Numbered from the stretch's first letter, positions 26,693 to 34,982 are shown. The stretch is DNA of 64,000 nt from DATAES01 sp963721305 (GCA_963721305.1 CAVRIR010000003.1:434001-498000), one strand, 5' to 3'. The notes: a model not told the origin generated them from the sequence alone. Translations and numbers: made by a program.

Positions 26693-27910
26693 GTGGACGA
26701 GCGGATCGCGGCGTGGGCGACGAGCGGAGCGATGACGTTGACCGGCCGTGCCGGGTCGCCGCCGCTGGGTCCCCCGCAGGCGCTCGTCGACCGTTTGTCG
26801 CGCATCGGTGATGTCCTCGGTGTCGACGCGCTCGAGCTGCTGGGTGAACGGGCCGCGTTGCTCGATCTCCACCGCAACGGCGACACGAGCTGTGGTGGAG
26901 CGACTCGGCTGCTGCGCGCTGCGGACGGTTGGGTCGCGGTGACGCTGTCACGGTCCGACGACGTCGACGCCGTGCCCGCGTGGCTGCAGCTCGACACGGT
27001 GCATGGCGATGTCTGGGACGCCGTCGAGACGGTGGTGTCGGCGCGGTCGTGCGCGGAGCTCGTCGACCGAGCCTCGCTGCTCGGCATGCCGGTCGCCGCG
27101 CTGCCGCCGCCGGCGGTCGAGGTCCGCTCCGATCACGCATTCGGTGAGCTACCGGTGCACGCGACCGAGCTGGGTCCTGCCCGTCGAGCTGATGGCCGCC
27201 GAGCACTCGTCGTGGATCTGTCATCGCTGTGGGCCGGCCCCTTGTGCTCGCATCTCCTGCAACTGCATGGCGCGCAGGTCGTGAAGGTCGAGTCACTCGA
27301 CCGTCCCGATGGTGCGCGCAACGGCTCTCCCGCGTTCTTCGACCTCCTCAACGGCGGCAAGGCGAGCGTGGCGCTCGACTTCCGTTCGGCGGAAGGGGTG
27401 CGCGCGCTGCGCACGTTGCTCACCGCCGCGGACGTCGTCATCGAGGGCTCCCGTCCGCGTGCGCTTCAACAGCTCGGCATCGACGCGAATGAGTTGTTGA
27501 ACGCGGACGACGGTCCGGACGTGTGGCTTTCGATCACCGGCTACGGCCTGGTGGGGGACAACGCGGCCCGGGTCGGGTTCGGCGACGACGCCGCGGTGGC
27601 GGGTGGACTGGTCGTCTACGACGACGCCGGACCGTGCTTCTGCGCCGACGCGGTCGCCGATCCGATCACGGGCATGGTGGCGGCTGCCGCGGTGCGCGAC
27701 GCGCTGGCGTCGGGCCGGCGATGGTTGATCGACGCGGCCATGTCCCGCGCCGCTGCCGCTTTCGCGGGACCGACGTTGCCCGTGGACGACGCCGCGCTCA
27801 CGTCCGCCGCGCCGCCCCGAGCTCGTGCGACCACAGCGCGAGCCGCTCCTCTCGGACGAGACACCCGCTCCGTTCTGGCGTCGGATCCGGCGGATATCCG
27901 CCGCTGGTGA
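26693..27910 (+). CDS. CoA-transferase family III, domain order permuted
   Basis: A 405-residue protein. The usual CaiB N-terminal part (VDLSSLWAGPLCSHLLQLHG, QVVKVESLDRPDG, NGGKASVALDFRSAEG, VWLSITGYGLVG) starts only at about residue 175. Residues 60-150 (GATRLLRAADGWVAVTLSR, ASLLGMPVAAL) resemble the region that comes last in CaiB. So it looks like a circular permutation. A likely catalytic Asp is in FCADAVADPITGM. The last 14 codons lie inside a large palindrome, so the natural C-terminus may have been altered. It is divergent from the enoyl-CoA hydratase. Confidence 0.82.
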   Translation: MDERIAAWATSGAMTLTGRAGSPPLGPPQALVDRLSRIGDVLGVDALELLGERAALLDLHRNGDTSCGGATRLLRAADGWVAVTLSRSDDVDAVPAWLQLDTVHGDVWDAVETVVSARSCAELVDRASLLGMPVAALPPPAVEVRSDHAFGELPVHATELGPARRADGRRALVVDLSSLWAGPLCSHLLQLHGAQVVKVESLDRPDGARNGSPAFFDLLNGGKASVALDFRSAEGVRALRTLLTAADVVIEGSRPRALQQLGIDANELLNADDGPDVWLSITGYGLVGDNAARVGFGDDAAVAGGLVVYDDAGPCFCADAVADPITGMVAAAAVRDALASGRRWLIDAAMSRAAAAFAGPTLPVDDAALTSAAPPRARATTARAAPLGRDTRSVLASDPADIRRW

Positions 27911-27922
27911 CGCCAGAACGGA
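27869..27922. terminator. Nested palindrome at a convergent gene junction
   Basis: The arms TCCGTTCTGGCGTC (27869-27882) and GACGCCAGAACGGA (27909-27922) are exact reverse complements of 14 bases. Between them lies a second perfect palindrome, GGCGGATATCCGCC (27889-27902). It covers the stop of the CoA-transferase and lies 17 bases from the end of the convergent glycosidase. A bidirectional terminator is likely, although the inner palindrome is more than a terminator needs. Confidence 0.7.
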
Positions 27923-27938
27923 AGAAACGGAAGAGCGG

Positions 27939-30458
27939 TCACGACGCGACGGTGATGTCGAGGGTCGCCGCGATGTCGTCGGACGCCCGCCCGATCAGCA
28001 GTTGGTAGGTCCCGGGATCGACCTGCCAGCCGGGGGAGCGGCGCTCACCCTCACCCCGGGTGAACATCGCGCGAGCGCGCTCGCGGATCGGCTCCCAGTC
28101 GTCCTGACCGGGATCCCAGTACGCGAACGAACGATCGTCGAGGACGAGATCGACCACCGTCGACTCACCGGGCGCGAGCCGCACCTTGGCGAATGCCTTC
28201 AGCTCCTTCGGTGGACGGGCGAGCCGCGGCGACTGCGGCGCGACGTAGCACTGCACGACCTCGCCTCCGGCGCGGTCACCGGTGTTCGTCACCGGAACGG
28301 ACACGGTGATCGTGCCGCCGCGATGGAACGCGGTGTCTGACACGCTCGGCTCACCGAGAGCGAACGTCGCGTAACTGAGGCCGTGACCGAACGCGAACTG
28401 CGGCCTGATGCAACGATGGTCGAACCCGCGGTAGCCCATGAACAGCCCTTCGCCGTAGCGGAGCTCGCCGTTCTCGCCGGGGAAGTTGTCGTGCGACGGG
28501 CTGTGCTCGAGTCGCACCGGGATCGTCGTCGGCAGGCGACCGCCGGGATCGGCGTCGCCGACGAGCACGTCGGCAACGGCGTGGTCCACCTCCTGGCCGC
28601 CGAACCAGCACTGGAGCACGGCGGCCACGTCGTCGGCCCACGACAGGTCGATCGGCGCACCGGCGTTGACGACGACCACGGTGCGCTGGTTCACGGCCGC
28701 GATACGGCTGACCAACTCGTGCTGACGACCGGGGAGCGCGAGCGTTGTGCGGTCATGGCCCTCGCTCTCCCACTCGTTGTCCGTGCCCACGATCACGACG
28801 GCGGTGTCCGCACCGTCGGCGGCATCCACGGCACGCTCGAGCAGCGCGTCGTCCTCCTTGGTTCGGAAGCCGAGCCGGAACCCTGCCACCCCGGTCTCGA
28901 TGCGGGCGTACTCGACGACCACGTCGATCGCCACACCGGCCTGCAACCGCACCTCGGCGACGAGATCCTGGCTGGCCTGGCCGAAGAAGTCGGAGCCGCC
29001 CGGCGGCGGCGGGTTCGTGAAGCCGTCGAGGACGAGGTCACCGTCGATGAGCACGCGCGCCCGGCCGGCCTGGGCGAGCGCAAGTTCGAAGCGGCCGTCC
29101 TCGTCCGGAACGACTTCGCCGCGGACCCGGCACGACCAGTTCCGGCGGCCGAGGACATCGGTGCGCGAGCGCAACGCCATCATCCGCAGCTCGTCCAGGT
29201 GACGATGCTCGATCGGCGCACCCTCGAAGTCGGTGCCGTCGAAGGCCTCCAGCTCGAAATTGCCGACGACGCCGAGGACGCCGCGTCCGACCGGTACCGG
29301 CGACGTCGTGATCTCACAGCCGCGTTCGTAGACCACCTCGACGTCCGGTCCCATCGCCTCCGTCAGCGCGGCGACGATGTTCGGTGACCGGTGCAGCACC
29401 ATCGAGGCCGATCCGCCACCGACCACGACGGGCCGCGCCGCGTTCGGCCCGATGATCGCCAGCCGGCGGACGGACCCACGATCGAGCGGCAGCGTTCCGT
29501 CGTTCGTGAGCAGGACAGTCGCGTCCGCTGCCGCGCGCCGCAGGAGCGTCACGTGTTCGGGGCGTGTCGGACCCGGTTCGATCTCGAGCGTCGGCATGTC
29601 GAGCGCGCCGATTCGATCGAACGCCGTCAACAACCGGCGCAACGCATCGTCGAGATCGGTTTCCGGTACGTCACCGGCTTCGACCGCCTTCACGAGCGTC
29701 GCACCGAGTGCACGGCCCGGCCCGGGCATCTCGAGATCGAGTCCGGAGGCGAGCGACGTGTTCGTGTCTGCCGTCGCGTACCAGTCCGTCATGACGAGGC
29801 CTTGGAAGCCCCACTCGTCGCGCAGCAGGTCGATGAGGAAGGCGGGTTGCTCGTTGAGCCAGTTGCCGTTCAGGCGGTTGTACGACGTCATCACCGCGTG
29901 GACACCGCCGTCACGCACCGCGAGCTCGAACGGCACGAGGTAGAGCTCGCGCAACGACCGCTCGTCGATGACCGAGTTGATCGTTCCCCGCTCGTATTCG
30001 GCTTCGTTGCCCGCGAAGTGCTTCACGGTGGCGAACGCGCCAGTGGACTGGACGCCGCGGATGTACCCAGCGGCGAGGCGACCCGCGAGCAGCGGGTCCT
30101 CGGAATAGCACTCGAAGTTGCGACCGGCCAGCGGGGACCGGTGCAGGTTCACGGTCGGCGCGAGCAGCCCGAAGCAGCCGCGGTCGATCGCCTCCTGCCC
30201 GACGAGCGCGCCGAGTTGCTGCGCGAGGTCCGGATCCCACGTGGCGCCGACCGCGGAGCCGCACGGGATGCACGTCGACGCCGCGCCACCGAGGCCCGGC
30301 CACGCAAGGCCGCGGGCGCCGCTCGGTCCGTCGGTCAGGTTGATCCGGGGGATGCCGAGCCGCTCGACCGCCACCGTCTCGAACGCGCCGCCGCCGGCGG
30401 TGAGCGCGGCCTTCTCCTCGAGCGTCAGCTCACGGATCAGAGCTTCGACATCAGCCAT
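27939..30458 (-). CDS. Glycoside hydrolase family 3 beta-glucosidase-type enzyme
   Basis: An 839-residue enzyme without signal peptide. It has the GH3 barrel (LTDGPSGARGLAWPG, TVKHFAGNEAEYERG), the nucleophile Asp in LVMTDWYATAD, the alpha/beta sandwich (VLLTNDGTLPL, VIVGTDNEWESEGHDR with the likely acid/base Glu), an inserted PA14-like domain around residues 390-520 and a C-terminal fibronectin III-like domain. The ATG at 30458 has a strong ribosome site (AGGAGG) eight bases away. It overlaps the end of the phosphatase gene by eight bases. The sugar is not determined; plant-type beta-glucosides are usual for this layout. Confidence 0.93.
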   Translation of the reverse strand: MADVEALIRELTLEEKAALTAGGGAFETVAVERLGIPRINLTDGPSGARGLAWPGLGGAASTCIPCGSAVGATWDPDLAQQLGALVGQEAIDRGCFGLLAPTVNLHRSPLAGRNFECYSEDPLLAGRLAAGYIRGVQSTGAFATVKHFAGNEAEYERGTINSVIDERSLRELYLVPFELAVRDGGVHAVMTSYNRLNGNWLNEQPAFLIDLLRDEWGFQGLVMTDWYATADTNTSLASGLDLEMPGPGRALGATLVKAVEAGDVPETDLDDALRRLLTAFDRIGALDMPTLEIEPGPTRPEHVTLLRRAAADATVLLTNDGTLPLDRGSVRRLAIIGPNAARPVVVGGGSASMVLHRSPNIVAALTEAMGPDVEVVYERGCEITTSPVPVGRGVLGVVGNFELEAFDGTDFEGAPIEHRHLDELRMMALRSRTDVLGRRNWSCRVRGEVVPDEDGRFELALAQAGRARVLIDGDLVLDGFTNPPPPGGSDFFGQASQDLVAEVRLQAGVAIDVVVEYARIETGVAGFRLGFRTKEDDALLERAVDAADGADTAVVIVGTDNEWESEGHDRTTLALPGRQHELVSRIAAVNQRTVVVVNAGAPIDLSWADDVAAVLQCWFGGQEVDHAVADVLVGDADPGGRLPTTIPVRLEHSPSHDNFPGENGELRYGEGLFMGYRGFDHRCIRPQFAFGHGLSYATFALGEPSVSDTAFHRGGTITVSVPVTNTGDRAGGEVVQCYVAPQSPRLARPPKELKAFAKVRLAPGESTVVDLVLDDRSFAYWDPGQDDWEPIRERARAMFTRGEGERRSPGWQVDPGTYQLLIGRASDDIAATLDITVAS

Positions 30459-31419
30459 TGCGCCTCCTGCGTTCGTCGATAGCCGCACTCTCTACCTGAG
30501 CGTCGACGAGGTCGGCCAGCACGGGGCCGATGCGCGCGGCCAGCGTCGCGTTCGCATACCCGGCCCACGCCACCGGCGACGTGGTGTCGAGTGGCGCGTC
30601 GAGCGGTTCGCCCGACGGATCGGTCACGACGCCGCCCGCCTCCTCGAGCAGCATGGACGTGCAGACGTCGTAGGGGTGGGCAGCGAGTGCGGTGGGCACG
30701 ATGAGCGGACGCAGATCGGCCACGAAACGGTCCCGTCCGCTCAAAAGCTCGTGGATCTGCCCGCCCGACGAGATGTACTCGTCGTCGAACACCGTCTCCG
30801 CGCCGATCCGACGGAACAGCTCCGCCTCGAGCTCCGCGAGCGCCACCTTGCCCGGGACGAAGAACTTGGCGAACCCGGCGAACCCGTGCTCGAGGTCGGT
30901 GCTCGACGACGGTTGCACCGCCAATGGGGAACGCGACCCGTCGCGCAACGACACTCGTTCGGCGACGACACCGCCGCCTCCGCGCACGCCGCTGAGCTGA
31001 TCGGATGCGCCCTGCTTGACGGTCGGCAGCTCTGTCATCGCCGCCGCGACGATGTCGCGCAACGAACCACCTGCCGGTGCCGCGGCGGCGAGAGACCACG
31101 CGGGCCGCTTGTCGTACATCAGTCCGCGGGTGCCGTCGATCGAGTCGACGATGACCGTCCACTCCGGATCGCGCCCGATGGTGACCGGTTCGTCGAGCCC
31201 TTCGGACACGAGCTCGACCCCGGGCCACCACTCCTCGAACCAGTCGACGAGCGTGTCGTCCGCGACGCGGTCGATGGCGTAGATCGTGTCGGCCGCGGTC
31301 GCACCCTCGATGGCCGACATGTCGATCGCACGACCGCTGATCACCGTGTCGCGGATGTGATCGCCCAGCGCGCACAGCCGCCGTCGCGCTTCGTCCGCAG
31401 AGATCGCCATGGGGTTCAT
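30451..31419 (-). CDS. Inositol monophosphatase-like protein
   Basis: A 322-residue protein of the Mg-dependent sugar phosphatase superfamily. Visible metal-site motifs are VSEGLDEP (Glu), VIVDSIDGTRGLMYDKR (the usual DPIDGT with Ser for Pro) and the C-terminal HPYDVCTSMLLEEAGG. The middle is longer than in SuhB. Another start nine bases inside (31410) is possible. It lies immediately upstream of, and overlaps, the beta-glucosidase gene, so a shared role in sugar use is likely. Confidence 0.82.
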   Translation of the reverse strand: MNPMAISADEARRRLCALGDHIRDTVISGRAIDMSAIEGATAADTIYAIDRVADDTLVDWFEEWWPGVELVSEGLDEPVTIGRDPEWTVIVDSIDGTRGLMYDKRPAWSLAAAAPAGGSLRDIVAAAMTELPTVKQGASDQLSGVRGGGGVVAERVSLRDGSRSPLAVQPSSSTDLEHGFAGFAKFFVPGKVALAELEAELFRRIGAETVFDDEYISSGGQIHELLSGRDRFVADLRPLIVPTALAAHPYDVCTSMLLEEAGGVVTDPSGEPLDAPLDTTSPVAWAGYANATLAARIGPVLADLVDAQVESAAIDERRRRNG

Positions 31420-31486
31420 TGTGCTCGGGGTCCGAAGTGCGTGGGTGAAACGTGTACTTCTACCCGAGGACGCGAGGAGCTGAAGC

Positions 31487-31777
31487 TCAGCTCGCGCGGG
31501 CTCGCCGTCTAGCCGGCGGGCTTCCTGCGGCGCAGATGTTGGCGATGGTCTGACGGCTGAGCCCCGTCGCCTCAGCCAACGCGCGCAGCGTGGCGCCCTC
31601 CCGCTTGGCGATGCGGATGACACGGTCTCGATCGGAGATCTCCTGCGCAGCGCGCTCGGCCAGAAGTGCGGCCGCGGCAACGGCGGCGCCGACGGCGTCG
31701 TCGCTCGGGCGGACCCCAGTCAGCTCTGCGAGCGCGGCGTCAGCGATTCGGTCGTGAGCATTTGCGGTCCTCGTCAT
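31487..31777 (-). CDS. Small helix-turn-helix protein
   Basis: A 96-residue protein with an Ala-rich helical N-terminus and a C-terminal helix-turn-helix (IAKREGATLRALAEATGLSR, then QTIANI), followed by a basic tail. It resembles the DNA-binding part of small resolvase-like or transposon-type regulators, but no catalytic domain is present. Its ATG overlaps the TGA of a 37-residue upstream frame, which indicates coupled translation. Function unknown. Confidence 0.68.
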   Translation of the reverse strand: MTRTANAHDRIADAALAELTGVRPSDDAVGAAVAAAALLAERAAQEISDRDRVIRIAKREGATLRALAEATGLSRQTIANICAAGSPPARRRARAS

Positions 31778-31887
31778 CCGGCCTCCAGTGCATCGATGAG
31801 CTTCGCCTTGATGCCGGTCAGGATCGCAGCACCGACAGTGAGCTCTTGGCTGCGAGCGACGAGGCGCCAGCGGCCATTGATTCTCAT
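31774..31887 (-). CDS. 37-residue small protein coupled to the HTH gene
   Basis: A short frame from the ATG at 31887 to the TGA at 31774 encodes RINGRWRLVARSQELTVGAA and a further 16 residues. Its stop overlaps the start of the HTH gene (ATGA). The arrangement looks like a two-gene regulatory or toxin-antitoxin-like unit, but I do not recognise the peptide. It is divergent from bcp; only 17 bases separate the starts. Confidence 0.5.
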   Translation of the reverse strand: MRINGRWRLVARSQELTVGAAILTGIKAKLIDALEAG

Positions 31888-31904
31888 CGGCCTAGTCTCG
31901 TCGC

Positions 31905-32360
31905 ATGCCGCTCGAGCCAGGTGACAAGGCGCCCGCGTTCAATCTCGTCGACCAGCACGGCAACAAGGTGCGGTTGTCGAGCTTCAAGGGCACCAAGGTG
32001 CTCGTGTACTTCTACCCGAAGGCCGACACACCGGGCTGCACGACGCAGGCGTGCGGGTTGCGCGACATCCTGCCGAAGGTCGGCGACACGTCGGTGGTCG
32101 GCGTCAGCCCGGACAAGCCCGGCAAGCAGTTGAAGTTCGACGAGAAGTACAGCCTCGGGTTCCCGCTGCTCGCCGACGAGGACCACGGCGTGGCCGAGGC
32201 GTATGACGTGTGGCAGGAGAAGTCGATGTACGGCCGCAAGTACATGGGGATCCTGCGATCGGCCTTCCTGATCGACGAGAAGGGCAAGATCGAGCAGGCC
32301 TGGTACAAGATCAGCCCGAAGGACACGGCGACGAACCTGCTGAAGTCGCTGTCCGCTTGA
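31905..32360 (+). CDS. bcp: Thioredoxin-dependent peroxiredoxin (Bcp/PrxQ)
   Basis: A 151-residue peroxiredoxin that reduces H2O2 and alkyl peroxides. The peroxidatic Cys is in ADTPGCTTQACGLRD, with the resolving Cys five residues on, as in the atypical 2-Cys PrxQ type. KVLVYFYPK before it and LRSAFLIDEKGKI after it complete the thioredoxin fold. Both Cys are ordinary TGC codons, in contrast to the TGA in the peroxiredoxin-like gene at 13246. Confidence 0.96.
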   Translation: MPLEPGDKAPAFNLVDQHGNKVRLSSFKGTKVLVYFYPKADTPGCTTQACGLRDILPKVGDTSVVGVSPDKPGKQLKFDEKYSLGFPLLADEDHGVAEAYDVWQEKSMYGRKYMGILRSAFLIDEKGKIEQAWYKISPKDTATNLLKSLSA

Positions 32361-32396
32361 TCTCACGCCGCTGCGTCGTTCGACGTTCTACCTGAC

Positions 32397-32886
32397 ATGG
32401 GGCTGCCGGCGTTCCAAACCGTGATCGACACGCACGGACCATCGCTGCATCGCTACCTGGTCGGGGCGGTCGGCATCCACGATGCCAACGACTGCTTCCA
32501 GGAGTCGATGATCGCGGCGTTACGTGCCTATCCGTCCCTCCAGCACACCGACAACATCGGCGGCTGGCTGTTCACCATCGCTCATCGCAAGGTGATCGAT
32601 GCCGCCCGGTCGCGCAATCGTCGCCCGGTGCCCGTCGGCGCGGTCGCCGGGGCGGATGGCGGCGGCAGCCGGGGTGGCGCGCACCAGCTCCCCGACGTCT
32701 TCGACGACGACGGGCTGTGGGGCCGCGTCGGCGAGCTGCCACCGAAGCAACGGAGCGCGGTGCTGCTGCGTTTCGTCGCCGACCGGCCGTACCGCCGACA
32801 TCGCGGCCGCGTTGGAGTGCTCGGAAGCGGCGGCTCGGCAGAACGTCCGTGCCGGCGTGCAACGACTGCGAGAGGAACTGCGATGA
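32397..32886 (+). CDS. ECF-type sigma factor (one frame break)
   Basis: A sigma-70 family protein of about 162 residues. Region 2 is seen in HRYLVGAVGIHDANDCFQES and GGWLFTIAHRKVIDAARSRN. Region 4 begins ELPPKQRSAVLLRFVADRPY; one extra C near 32793 then shifts the frame, and the helix-turn-helix continues as DIAAALECSEAAARQNVRAG. The stop overlaps the ATG of ogt. A sigma factor coupled to a DNA-repair gene suggests a response to DNA alkylation; this is inference. No anti-sigma gene is adjacent. Confidence 0.85.
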
Positions 32887-33803
32887 GCAAGGTCGAGACA
32901 CAACTGCGAGCGGGACCGCAGAGCGGCGAGGGCACGTTCGAAGAGGCTCTTGCCGGCTTCCGTCGCCGCGCCGATCGTGAAGGGCTCGTCGAGATCGCGT
33001 GGTGCCCGGTCGACACGCCCGTCGGCACGATGCTGCTGGCATCGACGGCCGAGGGTCTCGTCCGGGTCGCGCTCTCCAACCAGGCCGAAGATGTCTTCCT
33101 CGAGGACCTGTCCGACAACATCTCGCCTCGGGTCGTCGAACATCCGAAGCGACTCGATCCCGTGCGCCGCCAGTTCGACCAGTACTTCGAAGGACGCCGG
33201 AAGTCGTTCGACGTGAACGTCGACTGGCGGTTGTCGCACGGTTTCCGCCGTGACGTGCTCGAGCTGCTGCACGCGGAGGTCCCGTTCGGTCACGTCGTGA
33301 GTTACAAGGAGCTGGCCGATCGTGTCGGCCACCCTCGTGCCAGCCGCGCCGTCGGCACGGCGATGGCGACCAATCCCATCCCCATCGTCGTTCCCTGCCA
33401 CCGCGTGCTGCGCACGGGCGGCGCCCTCGGCGGCTACGGCGGCGGCCTGGACATGAAGCTGCACCTCCTCCGCTTGGAGGGCGCCCTCCTCCAGCTGAGC
33501 GACCGCGGGACCGCGAACTCCGGGGAGAAACGGGCGCCAGAGCGCCCGTTTCCATCCAACATTCGAGCCGGAATCAGGCGGGGGCGAGCACGATGCAGCC
33601 GTTGTGGCCGCCGAAGCCGAACGAGTTCGACAGGCTCGGGCCCGGGGTCCACGGGCGGGGCTCGCGCAGGACGAGGTCGATCGGCGGCAGGGCGGGGTCG
33701 ACCGACTTGGTGCCGTCGGTCGGCGGGATCAGCTCGTGCTGGATGGCCAGCACGATGGCGGCCGCCTCCAACCCGCCGGCGGCGCCGAGCGGGTGACCGG
33801 TGA
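32883..33803 (+). CDS. ogt: Methylated-DNA-protein cysteine methyltransferase with repeat-derived read-through tail
   Basis: This suicide repair protein removes alkyl groups from O6-guanine. The acceptor Cys is in IPIVVPCHRVLRTGG, preceded by PFGHVVSYKELADRVGHP and RAVGTAMATNP. The natural C-terminus would be near residue 205 (LHLLRLEGALL), but no stop follows. The frame passes through the 51-base hairpin repeat and then reads antisense to fabF to a stop at 33803, adding about 100 Arg-rich residues. The repeat may have removed the original stop, or a base is wrong here. The ATG overlaps the sigma-factor stop. Confidence 0.88.
   Translation: MSKVETQLRAGPQSGEGTFEEALAGFRRRADREGLVEIAWCPVDTPVGTMLLASTAEGLVRVALSNQAEDVFLEDLSDNISPRVVEHPKRLDPVRRQFDQYFEGRRKSFDVNVDWRLSHGFRRDVLELLHAEVPFGHVVSYKELADRVGHPRASRAVGTAMATNPIPIVVPCHRVLRTGGALGGYGGGLDMKLHLLRLEGALLQLSDRGTANSGEKRAPERPFPSNIRAGIRRGRARCSRCGRRSRTSSTGSGPGSTGGARAGRGRSAAGRGRPTWCRRSAGSARAGWPARWRPPPTRRRRRAGDR
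33514..33564 (+). repeat. 51-bp hairpin repeat, copy 1
   Basis: A 51-base unit starting CGAACTCCGGGGAGAAACGG, with a 10-base stem AAACGGGCGC / GCGCCCGTTT around a four-base loop, and ending CATCCAACATTC. The same unit occurs inverted at 45074-45124; the only differences I see are three of the four loop bases. It lies between ogt and the convergent fabF, ending nine bases from the fabF stop. It may act as a terminator here. Confidence 0.9.
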
Positions 33804-34749
33804 CGCCCTTGGTCGACGTGACCGCCGGACCGGGCGTGCCGAAGAGCGAGGCGATCGCTTCGGCCTCGGCGGCGTCGTTCAACGGCGTCGACGTGCCGTG
33901 CGCGTTGATGTGCACGATGTCGGACGGGTCGAGGCCCGCGTCCTCGATGGCGAGCCGCATGCACTTGATCGCACCCTCGCCCCCGGGCGACGGCGCGGTG
34001 ACGTGATGCGCGTCCGCGTTCGACGCCGCGCCCAACACCTCGGCGAGGATCGTCGCCCCACGCGCTTCGGCCTTCGACCATTCCTCGAGGACGAGGACAG
34101 CGGCGCCCTCGCTCATCACGAAGCCGTCGCGCTCGGCGTCGAACGGACGGGACACGCCCCTCGACGACAGCGCGGTCATGTTGTTGAAACCGGCGATCGC
34201 GGTGACTGTCATCGAGATCTCGCTGCCGCCGGTCAACATGACGTCGCATCGGCCGGTGGAGATGAGTCGCGCCGCGTTGCCGATCGCGTGGGTTGACGCC
34301 GCGCAGGCCGTCGCGATCGTCTCGCACGGTCCCTGATACCCGTACCGCATCGACAATGCCGCGCCCGCGGAGTTCGCCATCATCATCGGGACCAGGAACG
34401 GCGACACCCGCCGCTCACCCTTCTCGACACGGACGACGACCTGTGCTTCGAGCGTCTCGAGCCCGCCGACGCCGGTACCGAACAGCACGCCGGCGCGATC
34501 GGGATCGACGTCGATCGCCCCGGCCTGCGTCATCGCTTCGTCCGCCGCGGCGAGGGCGACCTGCGCGACGCGGTCCGTGCGCTTGATCTCCTTGGGGCTG
34601 TCGAAGAAGGACGCAGGATCGAAGCCGGTGATGCGCCGCTCACCGGTGGGCTGTGGCGACAACAAGCCGGACCAGTAGTCGTCACGTCCGACGCCGCATG
34701 CGGCGAGGACACCGACACCGGTGACCGCAACGCGGCGCGACGACGTCAC
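33574..34749 (-). CDS. fabF: Beta-ketoacyl-ACP synthase II
   Basis: FabF extends the fatty acyl chain with malonyl-ACP. The 391-residue protein has the nucleophilic Cys in IATACAASTHAIGNA, the two His in INAHGTSTPLND and GVTGHPLGAAGG and the gating Phe in NSFGFGGHNG. The start overlaps the acpP stop (ATGA). It is the last gene of the set fabD-fabH-fabG-acpP-fabF. Confidence 0.97.
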   Translation of the reverse strand: MTSSRRVAVTGVGVLAACGVGRDDYWSGLLSPQPTGERRITGFDPASFFDSPKEIKRTDRVAQVALAAADEAMTQAGAIDVDPDRAGVLFGTGVGGLETLEAQVVVRVEKGERRVSPFLVPMMMANSAGAALSMRYGYQGPCETIATACAASTHAIGNAARLISTGRCDVMLTGGSEISMTVTAIAGFNNMTALSSRGVSRPFDAERDGFVMSEGAAVLVLEEWSKAEARGATILAEVLGAASNADAHHVTAPSPGGEGAIKCMRLAIEDAGLDPSDIVHINAHGTSTPLNDAAEAEAIASLFGTPGPAVTSTKGVTGHPLGAAGGLEAAAIVLAIQHELIPPTDGTKSVDPALPPIDLVLREPRPWTPGPSLSNSFGFGGHNGCIVLAPA

Positions 34750-34982
34750 AGCTTCGATTGGACCAGCTCGAATGCCTGGCCGACGGTGGTGATGCCTTCG
34801 AGCTCGTCCTCGTCGACGGTGATGTCGAACTCCTCTTCGAGGTCCATCACCATCTGGACCAGGTCGAGGCTGTCGGCGTCGAGATCGTCGGCGAAGCTCG
34901 CCGACATCGTGATCTCGTCAACGGGCTTGCTCAGGCTGTCGGCCGCCGTCTTGCGGAACCGCTCGAACAGCTCGTCGCTCAT
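34746..34982 (-). CDS. acpP: Acyl carrier protein
   Basis: A 78-residue acidic carrier protein. The phosphopantetheine Ser is in FADDLDADSLDLVQMVM, followed by DLEEEFDITVDEDE. It shuttles acyl chains between the enzymes encoded by the neighbouring genes. The overlap with fabF and the 51-base gap after fabG indicate one operon. Confidence 0.97.
   Translation of the reverse strand: MSDELFERFRKTAADSLSKPVDEITMSASFADDLDADSLDLVQMVMDLEEEFDITVDEDELEGITTVGQAFELVQSKL

Noticed and set aside
31487..31777. HTH gene as a remnant of a resolvase or transposase
   Set aside because: Only the helix-turn-helix is similar; there is no catalytic part, no inverted repeats and no target duplication that I can define.
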